From Verrucomicrobiota bacterium (GTDB lineage: Bacteria > Verrucomicrobiota > Verrucomicrobiia > Opitutales > Opitutaceae): a stretch of DNA of 5,662 nt. Numbering within the stretch: the stretch's first letter is position 1; every line of letters starts with the position of its first letter. Shown piece after piece: positions 1-5,662 of the stretch. Under the pieces are notes generated by a model. It ran no database searches. It saw nothing but the letters and a program-made list of their open reading frames with translations, and was not told the origin of the DNA. A program made the translations under genes and the position numbers. Where the stretch lies: NCBI GenBank assembly GCA_023446735.1, contig JAEXPQ010000307.1:1-5662 (forward strand). The letters run 5' to 3'.

Positions 1-406
1 GTTGCGCGCCCTCGACGAGGTGCTCGCGCCATTCGCCGGAAGACCAGAGCGTGCTTTGTGCGTAGTTCGGGTCGGCGCGGCCGGTGGTGACGAAGTGGAG
101 CGCGCCCACGCCGAGCGCGGTGCATTCCTGGAGAATTTTCCGCGCAGTCTGGGGCCGCGGCAGGCCGAGGAGGAGCTGCAGCGGTGGCAACGGCGGCGGC
201 TCGGCGCCGAGGGCGACAGCGAACTCGACCGCGCCGTCGGCGGGGAGCGCGGTCACGCGGCCCTTGCCGCGCGGGCCGTCGATCAGGCCGAGGTCGAACT
301 CCTCGCCCACGCCCCGGCGCAGCACGGTGCGCAGGTGCTTCGCGCGCGGGTCGCCAGCGGGCAGCGGACGCGCGAGCTCTTCGCGGGAAAACAGGAGGAG
401 GTTCAT
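1..406 (-). CDS. rsmE: 16S rRNA (uracil-1498-N3)-methyltransferase, RsmE family, 5' part only
   Basis: The reading frame starts at the ATG at 406-404 and leaves the window without a stop, giving 135 residues of a protein that is usually about 240-250 long. RsmE methylates N3 of U1498 in 16S rRNA, in the cytoplasm, using S-adenosylmethionine. The N-terminal part fits the PUA-like RNA-binding domain: residues 20-44 carry PRAKHLRTVLRRGVGEEF and then LIDG, matching the family's HL-x-VLR-x-x-x-G and DG pattern. The linker into the SPOUT methyltransferase domain follows (LLLGLPRPQTARKILQECTALGV, residues 78-100, seen in family members as a K-x-x-x-ILQKATELGV-like stretch). The segment PNYAQSTLW and then HLVEGAQ (about 113-135) resembles the SYWQS and GLEQA region of the proteobacterial YggJ-type branch. 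The SAM-binding knot lies outside the window. There is no clear Shine-Dalgarno, but homology begins right at this methionine, which supports the start. It is transcribed divergently from the transporter at 511. Confidence 0.85.
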   Translation of the reverse strand, partial: MNLLLFSREELARPLPAGDPRAKHLRTVLRRGVGEEFDLGLIDGPRGKGRVTALPADGAVEFAVALGAEPPPLPPLQLLLGLPRPQTARKILQECTALGVGALHFVTTGRADPNYAQSTLWSSGEWREHLVEGAQ

Positions 407-510
407 CGGCTGCGGGGAGAGAACGCCGAACCGGTGGCGTTGAACAGGGAAAATCCGCGCGCGGCGCGACGCTTGCCGGCGCCGCCCGCGGCCGCACACT
501 CGCCGCCCTC

Positions 511-1503
511 ATGCGTCCGAAGGTCGATTGGTTCCTGGTCGGGATGGCCGCCGCGGTCGGCCTCGCCTTCGCGTTTCCCGGGCCGGGCGCGCGCGGCGGT
601 TGGTTGCAGCCGGAATTGCTCAACAAGCTCGGGGTGGCGCTCATCTTCTTCCTGCACGGAGCCGGGCTGCCGTTTGCCGCGCTGAAGGCGGGCACGCTGC
701 GCTGGCCGCTCCATGTCGTGGTGCAGGCGAGCACCTTCGTGGTCTTCCCCCTGCTCGGTCTTGGGCTGCTCGCGTTGGTCGGGCGTTGGCTGCCGGCGGA
801 CTTGCAGCTGGGTTTCTTCTATCTGTGCGCGCTGCCGTCGACCGTGTCCTCCTCGGTGGCGATGACGGTGCTGGCGCGGGGCAATGTCCCGGCGGCGGTC
901 TTCAACGCCACGCTCTCCGGTCTGCTCGGCGTGTTCCTCACGCCGCTGTGGGTGAGCTGGCGGATGCAGACGGCGGGGCAAGCGTTTCCGGTGGGCGAGG
1001 TCATTCTCGATCTCGTGTGCTGGCTGCTTGTGCCGCTGGCGCTCGGGCAGCTCTCGCGTCCGTGGCTGGCGGAGTGGGTGACGCGTCACCGGAAATTGGT
1101 GAACCGGGTCGACCGCGGCACGATCCTGTTGCTGGTGTACACGTCGTTCTGCGATTCGGTGACGTGGGGCGTCTGGGCGGGCCGCGGGCTCGGACTGGTC
1201 GCGGCGACGGCGCTGGGCGGACTCGGGTTGTTCGGACTCCTGTTTTTGGTGACAAACGCGCTCGGGCGCGCGTGCAGTTTCTCCCGGGAGGATCGGATCA
1301 CGGCGGTGTTCTGCGGCTCGAAGAAGACGTTGGCGTCGGGCGTGCCGATGGCGCAGCTGATGTTCGCCGGGCACCCCGGGCTGAGCCTGATCCTGTTGCC
1401 GATCCTGATCTACCACCCGCTGCAGTTGCTGATCTGCGGTATGCTCGCCGCGCGGTGGGGGCGGGAGGCGGAACCGGTGGAAACGAAAACGCCGGCCTCC
1501 TGA
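511..1503 (+). CDS. Bile acid:sodium symporter-like transporter (YfeH/SLC10A7 branch)
   Basis: This is a 330-residue integral membrane protein with about ten hydrophobic segments and short loops. The family signatures visible are LPSTVSSSVAMT (108-119), FNATLSGLLGVFLTPLW (131-147), FCGSKKTLASGVPMA (267-281) and ILIYHPLQL (298-306). They match the SBF-like family that includes E. coli YfeH and human SLC10A7, rather than the classical bile acid carriers. Substrates of the bacterial members are not settled, so only sodium-coupled uptake of an organic anion can be suggested. The C-terminal tail (about 316-330) is hydrophilic and probably cytoplasmic. The start at 511 was chosen because the hydrophobic core and homology begin there; the frame is open further upstream, to 184, but that extension is arginine-rich and lies antisense to rsmE. 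No Shine-Dalgarno is evident. The last codons and the stop lie inside a hairpin that appears to terminate the convergent tRNA gene. Confidence 0.9.
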   Translation: MRPKVDWFLVGMAAAVGLAFAFPGPGARGGWLQPELLNKLGVALIFFLHGAGLPFAALKAGTLRWPLHVVVQASTFVVFPLLGLGLLALVGRWLPADLQLGFFYLCALPSTVSSSVAMTVLARGNVPAAVFNATLSGLLGVFLTPLWVSWRMQTAGQAFPVGEVILDLVCWLLVPLALGQLSRPWLAEWVTRHRKLVNRVDRGTILLLVYTSFCDSVTWGVWAGRGLGLVAATALGGLGLFGLLFLVTNALGRACSFSREDRITAVFCGSKKTLASGVPMAQLMFAGHPGLSLILLPILIYHPLQLLICGMLAARWGREAEPVETKTPAS

Positions 1504-1517
1504 CACGGGGCCGGCGT
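1486..1517 (-). terminator. Rho-independent terminator of the tRNA-Gly gene
   Basis: A perfect 9-bp GC-rich inverted repeat (1489-1497 ACGCCGGCC with 1509-1517 GGCCGGCGT) encloses an 11-nt loop. Read on the minus strand it begins 10 bases after the CCA end of the tRNA and is followed by TTTTCGTTTC, a broken U-tract (its first T is the last stem base). On the plus strand no T-run follows, so it favours termination of minus-strand transcripts. The stem-loop also contains the last codons and the TGA of the convergent transporter gene. Confidence 0.75.
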
Positions 1518-1527
1518 GGATGGAAAC

Positions 1528-1601
1528 TGGTGCGGGCGGAGGGAATCGAACCCTCGCAGCCAGCTTGGAAGGCTGGCGTTCTACCACTGAACTACGCCCG
1601 C
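1528..1601 (-). tRNA. tRNA-Gly, anticodon TCC, CCA encoded
   Basis: The minus strand folds into a complete 74-nt cloverleaf. The acceptor stem is GCGGGCG with CGCCCGC, and the D-arm is GTTC-AGTGGTA-GAAC. The anticodon stem CCAGC/GCTGG holds the loop CTTCCAA, which puts TCC at positions 34-36 and so reads GGA and probably GGG. The variable loop is CTGC, and the T-arm is GAGGG-TTCGATT-CCCTC. The discriminator base is A, and CCA follows in the DNA. All stems are paired without mismatch, so the gene looks functional. It lies 73 bp downstream of a same-strand protein gene and converges on the transporter gene. No convincing promoter was found in the 73-bp gap: a TTGACC exists there but has no good -10 partner, so read-through from the upstream gene is possible. 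Confidence 0.97.
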
Positions 1602-1674
1602 GGAGGCGCTTGCTGAAGCGTGGGGAAGGGCAGCGGCGTTTGCCGGGGGGGTCAAGCCGCCTTTGGCGCGGTGC

Positions 1675-2283
1675 CTACTGCGAGTTGCGGCCGCCGGAAC
1701 CGCCGCGGGCGCTGCGGGAGCGGGCGACGTCCTTGGTGGTGTTGCTGTTGTCGAGCTGCGCGTCGCGCAGGACTTCGCGAAACTCGCGGGCCTCGGCCGG
1801 GTCGAGGACGGCGGTCATGTGGTTGAGACGGGAGAACCGGTCCTGCCGCTCGGCGTTCTTGCGCGCGAGGTAGGCTTCGCGGGCGCGGGCTTCGTTGCTC
1901 ACGCCGAGGAAGGGGATGGAGTAGCGGTTGAGAAAGCCGCGGTCGAACTCGGACAACTCGCGTTTCACGAGCTCCTTGTCGTAGGCGCCTTTGCGGTAGA
2001 GCGATTCCTCGGTCATGCGCTGGATGGCCTTTTCCTGCACGGTCATGTCGGGCAGGACGACGATCTCGGGGTCCTCGGCGGCGGCGGCCTTGGCGGCGGT
2101 GCGGGCCTGCTCCTCGGCCACCGCTTTGGCGTGTGCCTCTTCGGAAAAGGCCGGGAGCTTGTCCGCCACTCGCTGCTGCGGAGTCGGGGGCGATGCGTCC
2201 GCGGCGGAGGGCGGGGTGGCTTCCTCGGCGCGGACCGCGGTGGTCGAGGCGAGGAGAGCGAGCAGGAGAAGACGGCGCGGCAT
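1675..2283 (-). CDS. Exported protein of unknown function, charged and mostly helical
   Basis: The product is 202 residues and matches no family I recognise. Residues 1-19 form a typical Sec signal peptide: MPRR, then a leucine-rich core, then AVRA before EE, where signal peptidase I could cut. There is no lipobox cysteine. A Pro/Ala-rich linker (20-36) leads into a helical, Ala/Glu/Lys-rich stretch (about 45-70). The most conserved-looking part is about 72-150. It starts with PEIVVLPDMTVQEKAIQRMTEE and runs through ESLYRKGAYDKELVKRELSEFDRGFLNRYSIPF to repeated Arg/Glu/Ala-rich segments. The C-terminal tail is Ser/Arg/Gly/Asn-rich and looks disordered. It is expected in the periplasm. The ATG at 2283 was preferred to a GTG 14 codons upstream because the signal peptide begins here; neither start has a clear ribosome binding site. 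It lies 122 bp downstream of the small membrane protein on the same strand and may share a transcript with it. Confidence 0.7.
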   Translation of the reverse strand: MPRRLLLLALLASTTAVRAEEATPPSAADASPPTPQQRVADKLPAFSEEAHAKAVAEEQARTAAKAAAAEDPEIVVLPDMTVQEKAIQRMTEESLYRKGAYDKELVKRELSEFDRGFLNRYSIPFLGVSNEARAREAYLARKNAERQDRFSRLNHMTAVLDPAEAREFREVLRDAQLDNSNTTKDVARSRSARGGSGGRNSQ

Positions 2284-2405
2284 CGGGGCGGAGGTTGGGC
2301 GGATGGGTCTGCGAGGCAACCGCACAGGGGGCCGGTGGCCGAGGAACGTGACGGATGCGACCGGCGGCGGGGCGGTCGGTTCCCCCGGCGGCGAACCGGC
2401 GCCGG

Positions 2406-2669
2406 TCAGAACATCGAAAGCGCCTGCGCGCTTTCGATCACCACCCAGGCGAAGCCCGCCACTGCGGTCCAGGTGAAGGCGGCCATCGCCACGCGGCGCC
2501 GGCGCAACGAACGTTCGTACAGGTCGGGATTCACACGACGGAACCCGCTGCCCTGCAAGAAGCTCAAGAACTGGCTGTTCTGCGTGCGCGTCATGCGGCC
2601 ACGGCTGTGCAGCCGCGGATCAGCGCGGCAGACGGGTCGGCGCAGCATCATTGACAGCCAACGAATCAT
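2406..2669 (-). CDS. Small single-span membrane protein of unknown function
   Basis: The product is 87 residues and not recognised. The N-terminal 60 residues are strongly basic, and RRRR sits at 56-59 just before a single hydrophobic segment (about 60-80, AMAAFTWTAVAGFAWVVIES), so by the positive-inside rule the basic part should be cytoplasmic. The segment from MTRTQNSQFLSFLQG (26-40) to NPDLYERSLRRRR looks more protein-like than the first 25 residues. The start at 2669 was chosen because an AGAAGGG lies just upstream; the spacing to the ATG is short. An alternative ATG at 2594 would give 62 residues but has no ribosome binding site. It is divergent from lysA across 86 bp. Its reality rests on position, the ribosome binding site and the sensible membrane topology; homology was not tested. 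Confidence 0.5.
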   Translation of the reverse strand: MIRWLSMMLRRPVCRADPRLHSRGRMTRTQNSQFLSFLQGSGFRRVNPDLYERSLRRRRVAMAAFTWTAVAGFAWVVIESAQALSMF

Positions 2670-2755
2670 TGCCCTTCTGAATTCGTCTTTTTGGGCCGTT
2701 TCTCAAGGGAAATCTCCACCAGTCACCGCCCTTTAACCTGCTTTTCGAAAACGCG

Positions 2756-4063
2756 ATGCACCAGTTCCACTACGTCGGCAATGCGCTCCATTGTGAATCG
2801 GTCGATCTGGCCGCCGTCGCACGCCTGCACGGAACGCCCACCTACGTGTACAGCGCCGGGACGATGGAGGCGAACTACCGGCGCCTGCTCGGGGCGCTGC
2901 CGGGTCTGGATGTCCGCCTGTGCTACGCGATGAAGGCCAACTCAAGTCTGGCGGTCCTGCGCCAGTTCGGTCGCTTGGGCGCGGGCTTCGACTTGGTGAG
3001 CGGAGGCGAACTGCGCCGCGTGCTCGCCGCCGGCTGCGACGCGAGCGGCAGCGTCTTCGCCGGGGTGGGCAAGACCGAGGCGGAGATCCGCCTCGCGCTG
3101 GAGACCGGCATCTACGGCTTCCATGTCGAGAGCGAGCCCGAGCTGGCGCGCATCAACCATGTCGCAGGACTGATGGGACGCAAGGCCCCGGTCGCCATCC
3201 GCGTGAATCCGGATGTCGACGCCGGCACCCACGCCAAGATCACCACCGGCCGGAGCGAGAACAAGTTCGGCGTGCCGCTGCAGTACGCCGACCAGGCCTA
3301 CGAGGCCGCGGTGCGGTTCAAGAACGTCGAGATCCGCGGCGTGCAGATCCATATCGGCTCGCAGATCACCAGCGTGGGGCCCTTCGCGGCCGCGGTGGAG
3401 AAGGTGGTGCCGTTCGCGGCCCAGCTGCGGGATCGCTACGGTATCCAGTACTTCAGCCTGGGCGGCGGCATCGGCGTCGTGTACCGGGATGCGCTCGCCA
3501 GCGGGGTCGCGGCCTGGTGGGAGTCCCGGCCGGCCGCCGAGCGGCCGCTCACCCCGGAGCTCTACGGCGCCACGCTCGCCCCGGCACTGCGCGGGCTGGG
3601 GCTCAAGGTCCTGCTCGAACCGGGCCGCTTCATGGTCGGCAACGCGGGGGTGCTGCTCACGCGGGTCGAGTATCTGAAGCGTGGGCATGGGCGCAACTTC
3701 CTCATCGTCGACGCCGGCTTCAACGACCTCGTGCGCCCCGCCATGTACGAGGCCTACCACGAGATCGTTCCCGTGGTGCGCGATTCCTCCCGGCCGGCGC
3801 TCACGGCCGACATCGTCGGACCGATCTGCGAAAGCGGCGACGTGTTCGCGAAGGAGCGCACGCTCCAGCAGGTGGGCGAGGGCGAGTTGCTGGCGTTCAT
3901 GAGCGCCGGCGCGTACGGCTTCGCCATGGCCAGCCGCTACAACTCGCGGCCGCTCGCCGCCGAGGTGATGGTGCAGGGCTCCAGCTTCGAGCTCGTGCAC
4001 GCACGCGAGAGTTTCGAGCAGATGATCGCCAACGAGAAGCTGCCGACGTTCCTGAAGCAGTGA
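2756..4063 (+). CDS. lysA: Diaminopimelate decarboxylase
   Basis: The 435-residue protein is a typical-length LysA. It is a cytoplasmic PLP enzyme that decarboxylates meso-diaminopimelate to L-lysine, the last step of the DAP pathway. It belongs to the alanine racemase-like fold III decarboxylases. Lys60 in YAMKANSS should form the Schiff base with PLP. HIGSQ (199-203) and GGGIG (236-240) fit the cofactor and phosphate-binding loops, and EPGR (288-291) the substrate/phosphate region. CESGD (358-362) supplies the catalytic Cys358 and the motif typical of DAP decarboxylases, with Tyr387 in GAYG near the C-terminus. A somewhat long loop (about 250-266, with WWESRPAAERPL) follows the glycine motif. 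The start at 2756 agrees with the family N-terminus; no Shine-Dalgarno is visible. No other lysine or cell-wall genes adjoin it here, so it may be transcribed alone. All key residues are present, so it should be active. Confidence 0.96.
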   Translation: MHQFHYVGNALHCESVDLAAVARLHGTPTYVYSAGTMEANYRRLLGALPGLDVRLCYAMKANSSLAVLRQFGRLGAGFDLVSGGELRRVLAAGCDASGSVFAGVGKTEAEIRLALETGIYGFHVESEPELARINHVAGLMGRKAPVAIRVNPDVDAGTHAKITTGRSENKFGVPLQYADQAYEAAVRFKNVEIRGVQIHIGSQITSVGPFAAAVEKVVPFAAQLRDRYGIQYFSLGGGIGVVYRDALASGVAAWWESRPAAERPLTPELYGATLAPALRGLGLKVLLEPGRFMVGNAGVLLTRVEYLKRGHGRNFLIVDAGFNDLVRPAMYEAYHEIVPVVRDSSRPALTADIVGPICESGDVFAKERTLQQVGEGELLAFMSAGAYGFAMASRYNSRPLAAEVMVQGSSFELVHARESFEQMIANEKLPTFLKQ

Positions 4064-4074
4064 GCCTGCTGTCT

Positions 4075-4190
4075 GTTGTAGGGTCGGACCTCGTGTCCGG
4101 ACCGGTTCGGCTCCGCCGGCCGGTCGTCACAGTTCGGCGACCAACGCCGCCCCTGCGGCGGTCGAAACACCCGCCGGCCGGCTCCGGCCT
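4075..4190. repeat. Hairpin- and repeat-rich intergenic stretch between convergent genes
   Basis: The gap between lysA and the lipoprotein gene (4064-4214) holds no plausible gene. It does contain several inverted repeats. One is GGTCGGAC (4082-4089) pairing with GTCC-g-GACC (4095-4103, one bulged G). A second is CGCCGC/GCGGCG (4145-4150 with 4155-4160), extended by CGAC/GTCG (4138-4141 with 4161-4164). An 11-base direct repeat CCGCCGGCCGG occurs at 4113-4123 and 4171-4181, and GTTCGGC occurs twice. No T-run follows any stem. It may serve as a two-way terminator or be a copy of a dispersed intergenic repeat; the sequence alone does not decide. Confidence 0.5.
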
Positions 4191-4214
4191 CGATCCCACC
4201 GCCCGCCCCCGCGC

Positions 4215-4640
4215 TCACTTCTTCGCCGGTACGACCACGATCTCGACGTGCTTGGGGTTGCCCTTGGTCAGCACCGGCACCGGATAATTGCTGGCGAAAA
4301 GCACGCGGCCGTTGTCGGTGATCGTGGCGTCGAGGCCATAGGCGAGCCGCTGGCTGATGAGCCCGGGCTGGTAGGGCAACCAGAACTCGAGCGGCATCGA
4401 GGCGGGGCGCGGGAAGGATTCGCTGGTGACCACGCGGTCGACGCGCCCGTCGCGGTTGAGCTCGACCAGGCGGACCTCGATCGTTGCCGTGGCCGGCAAC
4501 GAGGCGTTGGTGATGTAGATCACCGTTCCGCCGACGCCGGGCCCGGTGGGGCGCTTCGGCTTGGCGGCATGGCTGCAGCCGGCGACCATCAGACCGAGGA
4601 ACACGACGAGGAAGGCGAGGAGACCGCGGGGTGAAGTCAT
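4215..4640 (-). CDS. YbaY/YscW-family lipoprotein
   Basis: The 141-residue product has a lipoprotein signal peptide: basic start, hydrophobic core (about 7-20), then LMVAGC with Cys22 as the lipidation site. After a short Lys/Pro linker the domain starts with GTVIYITNASLPATATIEVRL and continues with VELNRDG, then MPLEFWLPYQP, and YGLDATITDNGRVLFASNYPVPVLTKG. This matches the beta-sandwich family of E. coli YbaY and the type III secretion pilot protein YscW. Members are membrane-anchored and some act as pilots for secretins, but most free-standing YbaY-like proteins have no settled role. No type III secretion gene is nearby, so a general envelope function is more likely. The ATG at 4640 was preferred over a TTG at 4700 because the signal peptide begins here. 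It lies 81 bp downstream of the GH2 gene on the same strand, with an exact inverted repeat between them. Confidence 0.85.
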   Translation of the reverse strand: MTSPRGLLAFLVVFLGLMVAGCSHAAKPKRPTGPGVGGTVIYITNASLPATATIEVRLVELNRDGRVDRVVTSESFPRPASMPLEFWLPYQPGLISQRLAYGLDATITDNGRVLFASNYPVPVLTKGNPKHVEIVVVPAKK

Positions 4641-4656
4641 GGGCGCGAGCGTGCGG

Positions 4657-4711
4657 CTCGTCCCGGAGGTGGCAAACGTGAAGATGTCATGCCGGCGCAA
4701 TCCGGGACGAG
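4657..4711. repeat. Exact 11-bp inverted repeat upstream of the lipoprotein gene
   Basis: CTCGTCCCGGA (4657-4667) and TCCGGGACGAG (4701-4711) are perfect reverse complements separated by 33 bases. The distal arm begins 10 bases after the GH2 stop codon, and the proximal arm ends 16 bases before the lipoprotein ATG. It could be a structured mRNA segment, a terminator without a T-run, or a two-site operator. No choice can be made from the sequence. Confidence 0.7.
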
Positions 4712-4721
4712 TGGTGGAAAA

Positions 4722-5662
4722 TCAGGGGTTGGCGGGCGCTCCGAAGCGGAACCACACCGTGCCCGAGGTCGTGAGCCCGTGGCGCAGGCCGAAGTTCGGC
4801 GCCCCCTGCGGTCCGTGCTCGGCGGCGGTGTGGAACTTCGTGCCGATCGGCGCGATGCCGTGCAGGAGCGAGAGGTCGCCGGGCGGAAACTCGACGTGCG
4901 TGGTCTTCGGATCCACGCCCTCGGCGGGCGTGAAGAGCCGCAGGAATAGGTCGTCGCTGCCGAACACGATCGTTATCGGCCCGGGCGCGCCCTCGAGCAC
5001 CGCCCAGTACATCCCGGCGTGGAAGCCCTTGAACTCCGGGTACACCCCGCTCTGGCCGGTCGCGGTGTCGTTGAACGCCTTCGTCCAGACGTCGAACTCC
5101 GCGCCCTTCAGCCGGTTCTTCCACACGCGGTACGGCCCCTTGCCGAGCCAGCGCAGTCCGGTCACGCCGTCGACGGCATGGTCGAAGGTCACTCCCGCCC
5201 ACGGAAGTACCGCGTCGCCGGGCATCTGGTACGTGTAGTCGAGCCGCAGCCAGCCGCTCGGCTCCAGCCGCCACACGACCTGCCGCAGCATGCCCTCGTA
5301 CGTGCACTCGACGACCTGCGCGCCACCCTCGGCGCGGTGCGCGAACGCCTTCAGCTTCGCGGTGCCACCGAGGATGCGCGGGCCGTGTTTGAGCGGGAAA
5401 ACGGTTTCGCCACGCCGCACCTCGGCGAGTTCGCCGGTCGCGCGATCGATCGTGACCGTGGTGCTGCCGGCGTGCAGCACGACAGCTTGCGGCGTGTCCT
5501 CGGCCTGCACGGCTGTAACGGGGGGTGAAACGATGACCCGCTCCGCAAACGGCGCCGCGCGCGTGATCATCCACGTCCACGTGTAGATCTCGCGGCCGTG
5601 CGGATCGATGGCGCTGAGCGCGAGCGAATCATACGCGCGCCAGTCCGCCGGCAGGTTGAGCC
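4722..5662 (-). CDS. Glycoside hydrolase family 2, LacZ-like beta-galactosidase, C-terminal part
   Basis: The frame is open from the right edge to the TGA at 4722-4724, giving 312 residues of the C-terminus. The first 30 visible residues (NLPADWRAYDSLALSAIDPHG then REIYTWTWMI) fit the Ig-like domain that precedes the last domain in LacZ-type GH2 enzymes. From about 58 to 312 the protein resembles the C-terminal beta-galactosidase small-chain domain. Key points are VTIDRATGEL (69-78), LRLDYTYQMPGDAVLPWAGVTF (138-159) and WLGKGPYRVWKNR (171-183), the counterpart of the WFGLGPHENYPDR segment of E. coli LacZ. The catalytic barrel with the two glutamates, and any signal peptide, lie outside the window, so the substrate cannot be fixed; a beta-galactoside or another plant or algal glycan is plausible. 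The methionine at 5570 is internal, since the frame and the homology continue upstream. The gene is followed by the lipoprotein gene on the same strand. Confidence 0.85.
   Translation of the reverse strand, partial: LNLPADWRAYDSLALSAIDPHGREIYTWTWMITRAAPFAERVIVSPPVTAVQAEDTPQAVVLHAGSTTVTIDRATGELAEVRRGETVFPLKHGPRILGGTAKLKAFAHRAEGGAQVVECTYEGMLRQVVWRLEPSGWLRLDYTYQMPGDAVLPWAGVTFDHAVDGVTGLRWLGKGPYRVWKNRLKGAEFDVWTKAFNDTATGQSGVYPEFKGFHAGMYWAVLEGAPGPITIVFGSDDLFLRLFTPAEGVDPKTTHVEFPPGDLSLLHGIAPIGTKFHTAAEHGPQGAPNFGLRHGLTTSGTVWFRFGAPANP

Noticed and set aside
2..685. Plus-strand open frames over the left edge
   Set aside because: They are antisense to the rsmE fragment, whose minus-strand product has clear family motifs; the plus products are low-complexity Ala/Arg/Gly.
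403..1587. Long open frame on the minus strand opposite the transporter (394 codons)
   Set aside because: Its product is very rich in Arg, Gln, Pro and His without domains, and it covers the tRNA and the well-supported transporter. It is a shadow of GC-rich third positions.
1607..1620. Small hairpin CGCTT/AAGCG just upstream of the tRNA gene
   Set aside because: A 5-bp stem with a 4-base loop is expected by chance here, and nothing ties it to promoter or processing signals.
1602..1674. TTGACC on the minus strand as a -35 box for the tRNA promoter
   Set aside because: At 17 bases spacing the -10 position reads TGCCCT, too far from consensus to call a promoter.
1663..2736. Plus-strand open frame of 357 codons opposite the two minus-strand genes
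   Set aside because: The product is Gly/Arg/Val-rich and lacks motifs, while the minus strand gives a protein with a clean signal peptide. It also runs across the intergenic gap in front of lysA.
2670..2755. Promoters for lysA and the small divergent gene in the shared gap
   Set aside because: Weak pieces such as TTGAGA on the minus strand and TTTAAC on the plus strand lack a partner box at proper spacing.
2920..4287. Plus-strand frame of 455 codons overlapping lysA, and the minus-strand frame 2942-4000
   Set aside because: Both are out-of-frame shadows of lysA with Arg/Ala/His-rich products. LysA itself has every expected active-site motif.
4687..5580. Minus-strand frame of 297 codons overlapping the GH2 gene
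   Set aside because: It is Arg-rich and without domains; the neighbouring frame carries the GH2 C-terminal motifs.

Overview
This is a GC-rich bacterial window (roughly two-thirds G+C by eye) with closely packed genes on both strands. It looks like a chromosomal, mostly housekeeping segment. The gene content and style suggest a member of the Verrucomicrobiota, perhaps the Opitutaceae: a GH2 glycoside hydrolase, small secreted proteins of no recognised family, several starts without a Shine-Dalgarno sequence, and an EIVVLP-type motif. That assignment is an inference from style and was not tested by a search.

Left part (1-1603): the 5' portion of an rsmE-like 16S rRNA methyltransferase gene runs off the left edge on the minus strand. 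Divergent from it is a complete 330-residue transporter of the YfeH/SLC10A7 branch of the bile acid:sodium symporter superfamily. The transporter converges on a minus-strand tRNA-Gly(TCC) gene with an encoded CCA end. The likely rho-independent terminator of that tRNA overlaps the last codons and stop codon of the transporter gene.

Middle (1604-2755): two minus-strand genes of unknown function encode an exported, charged, helical protein of about 202 residues and a small protein of 87 residues with one membrane span. The 86-bp gap upstream separates them from the divergent lysA.

Right part (2756-5662): a complete lysA (diaminopimelate decarboxylase, last step of lysine synthesis) ends in a 151-bp intergenic stretch rich in hairpins and short repeats. 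Convergent to it are a YbaY/YscW-type lipoprotein and, upstream of that, the C-terminal part of a LacZ-like GH2 beta-galactosidase that runs off the right edge. An exact 11-bp inverted repeat lies between these last two genes.

No mobile element, CRISPR array, toxin-antitoxin pair or defence system is visible. No clearly new system was found. The points most worth a second look are the terminator/stop-codon overlap, the two inverted-repeat regions on the right and the two uncharacterised envelope proteins.
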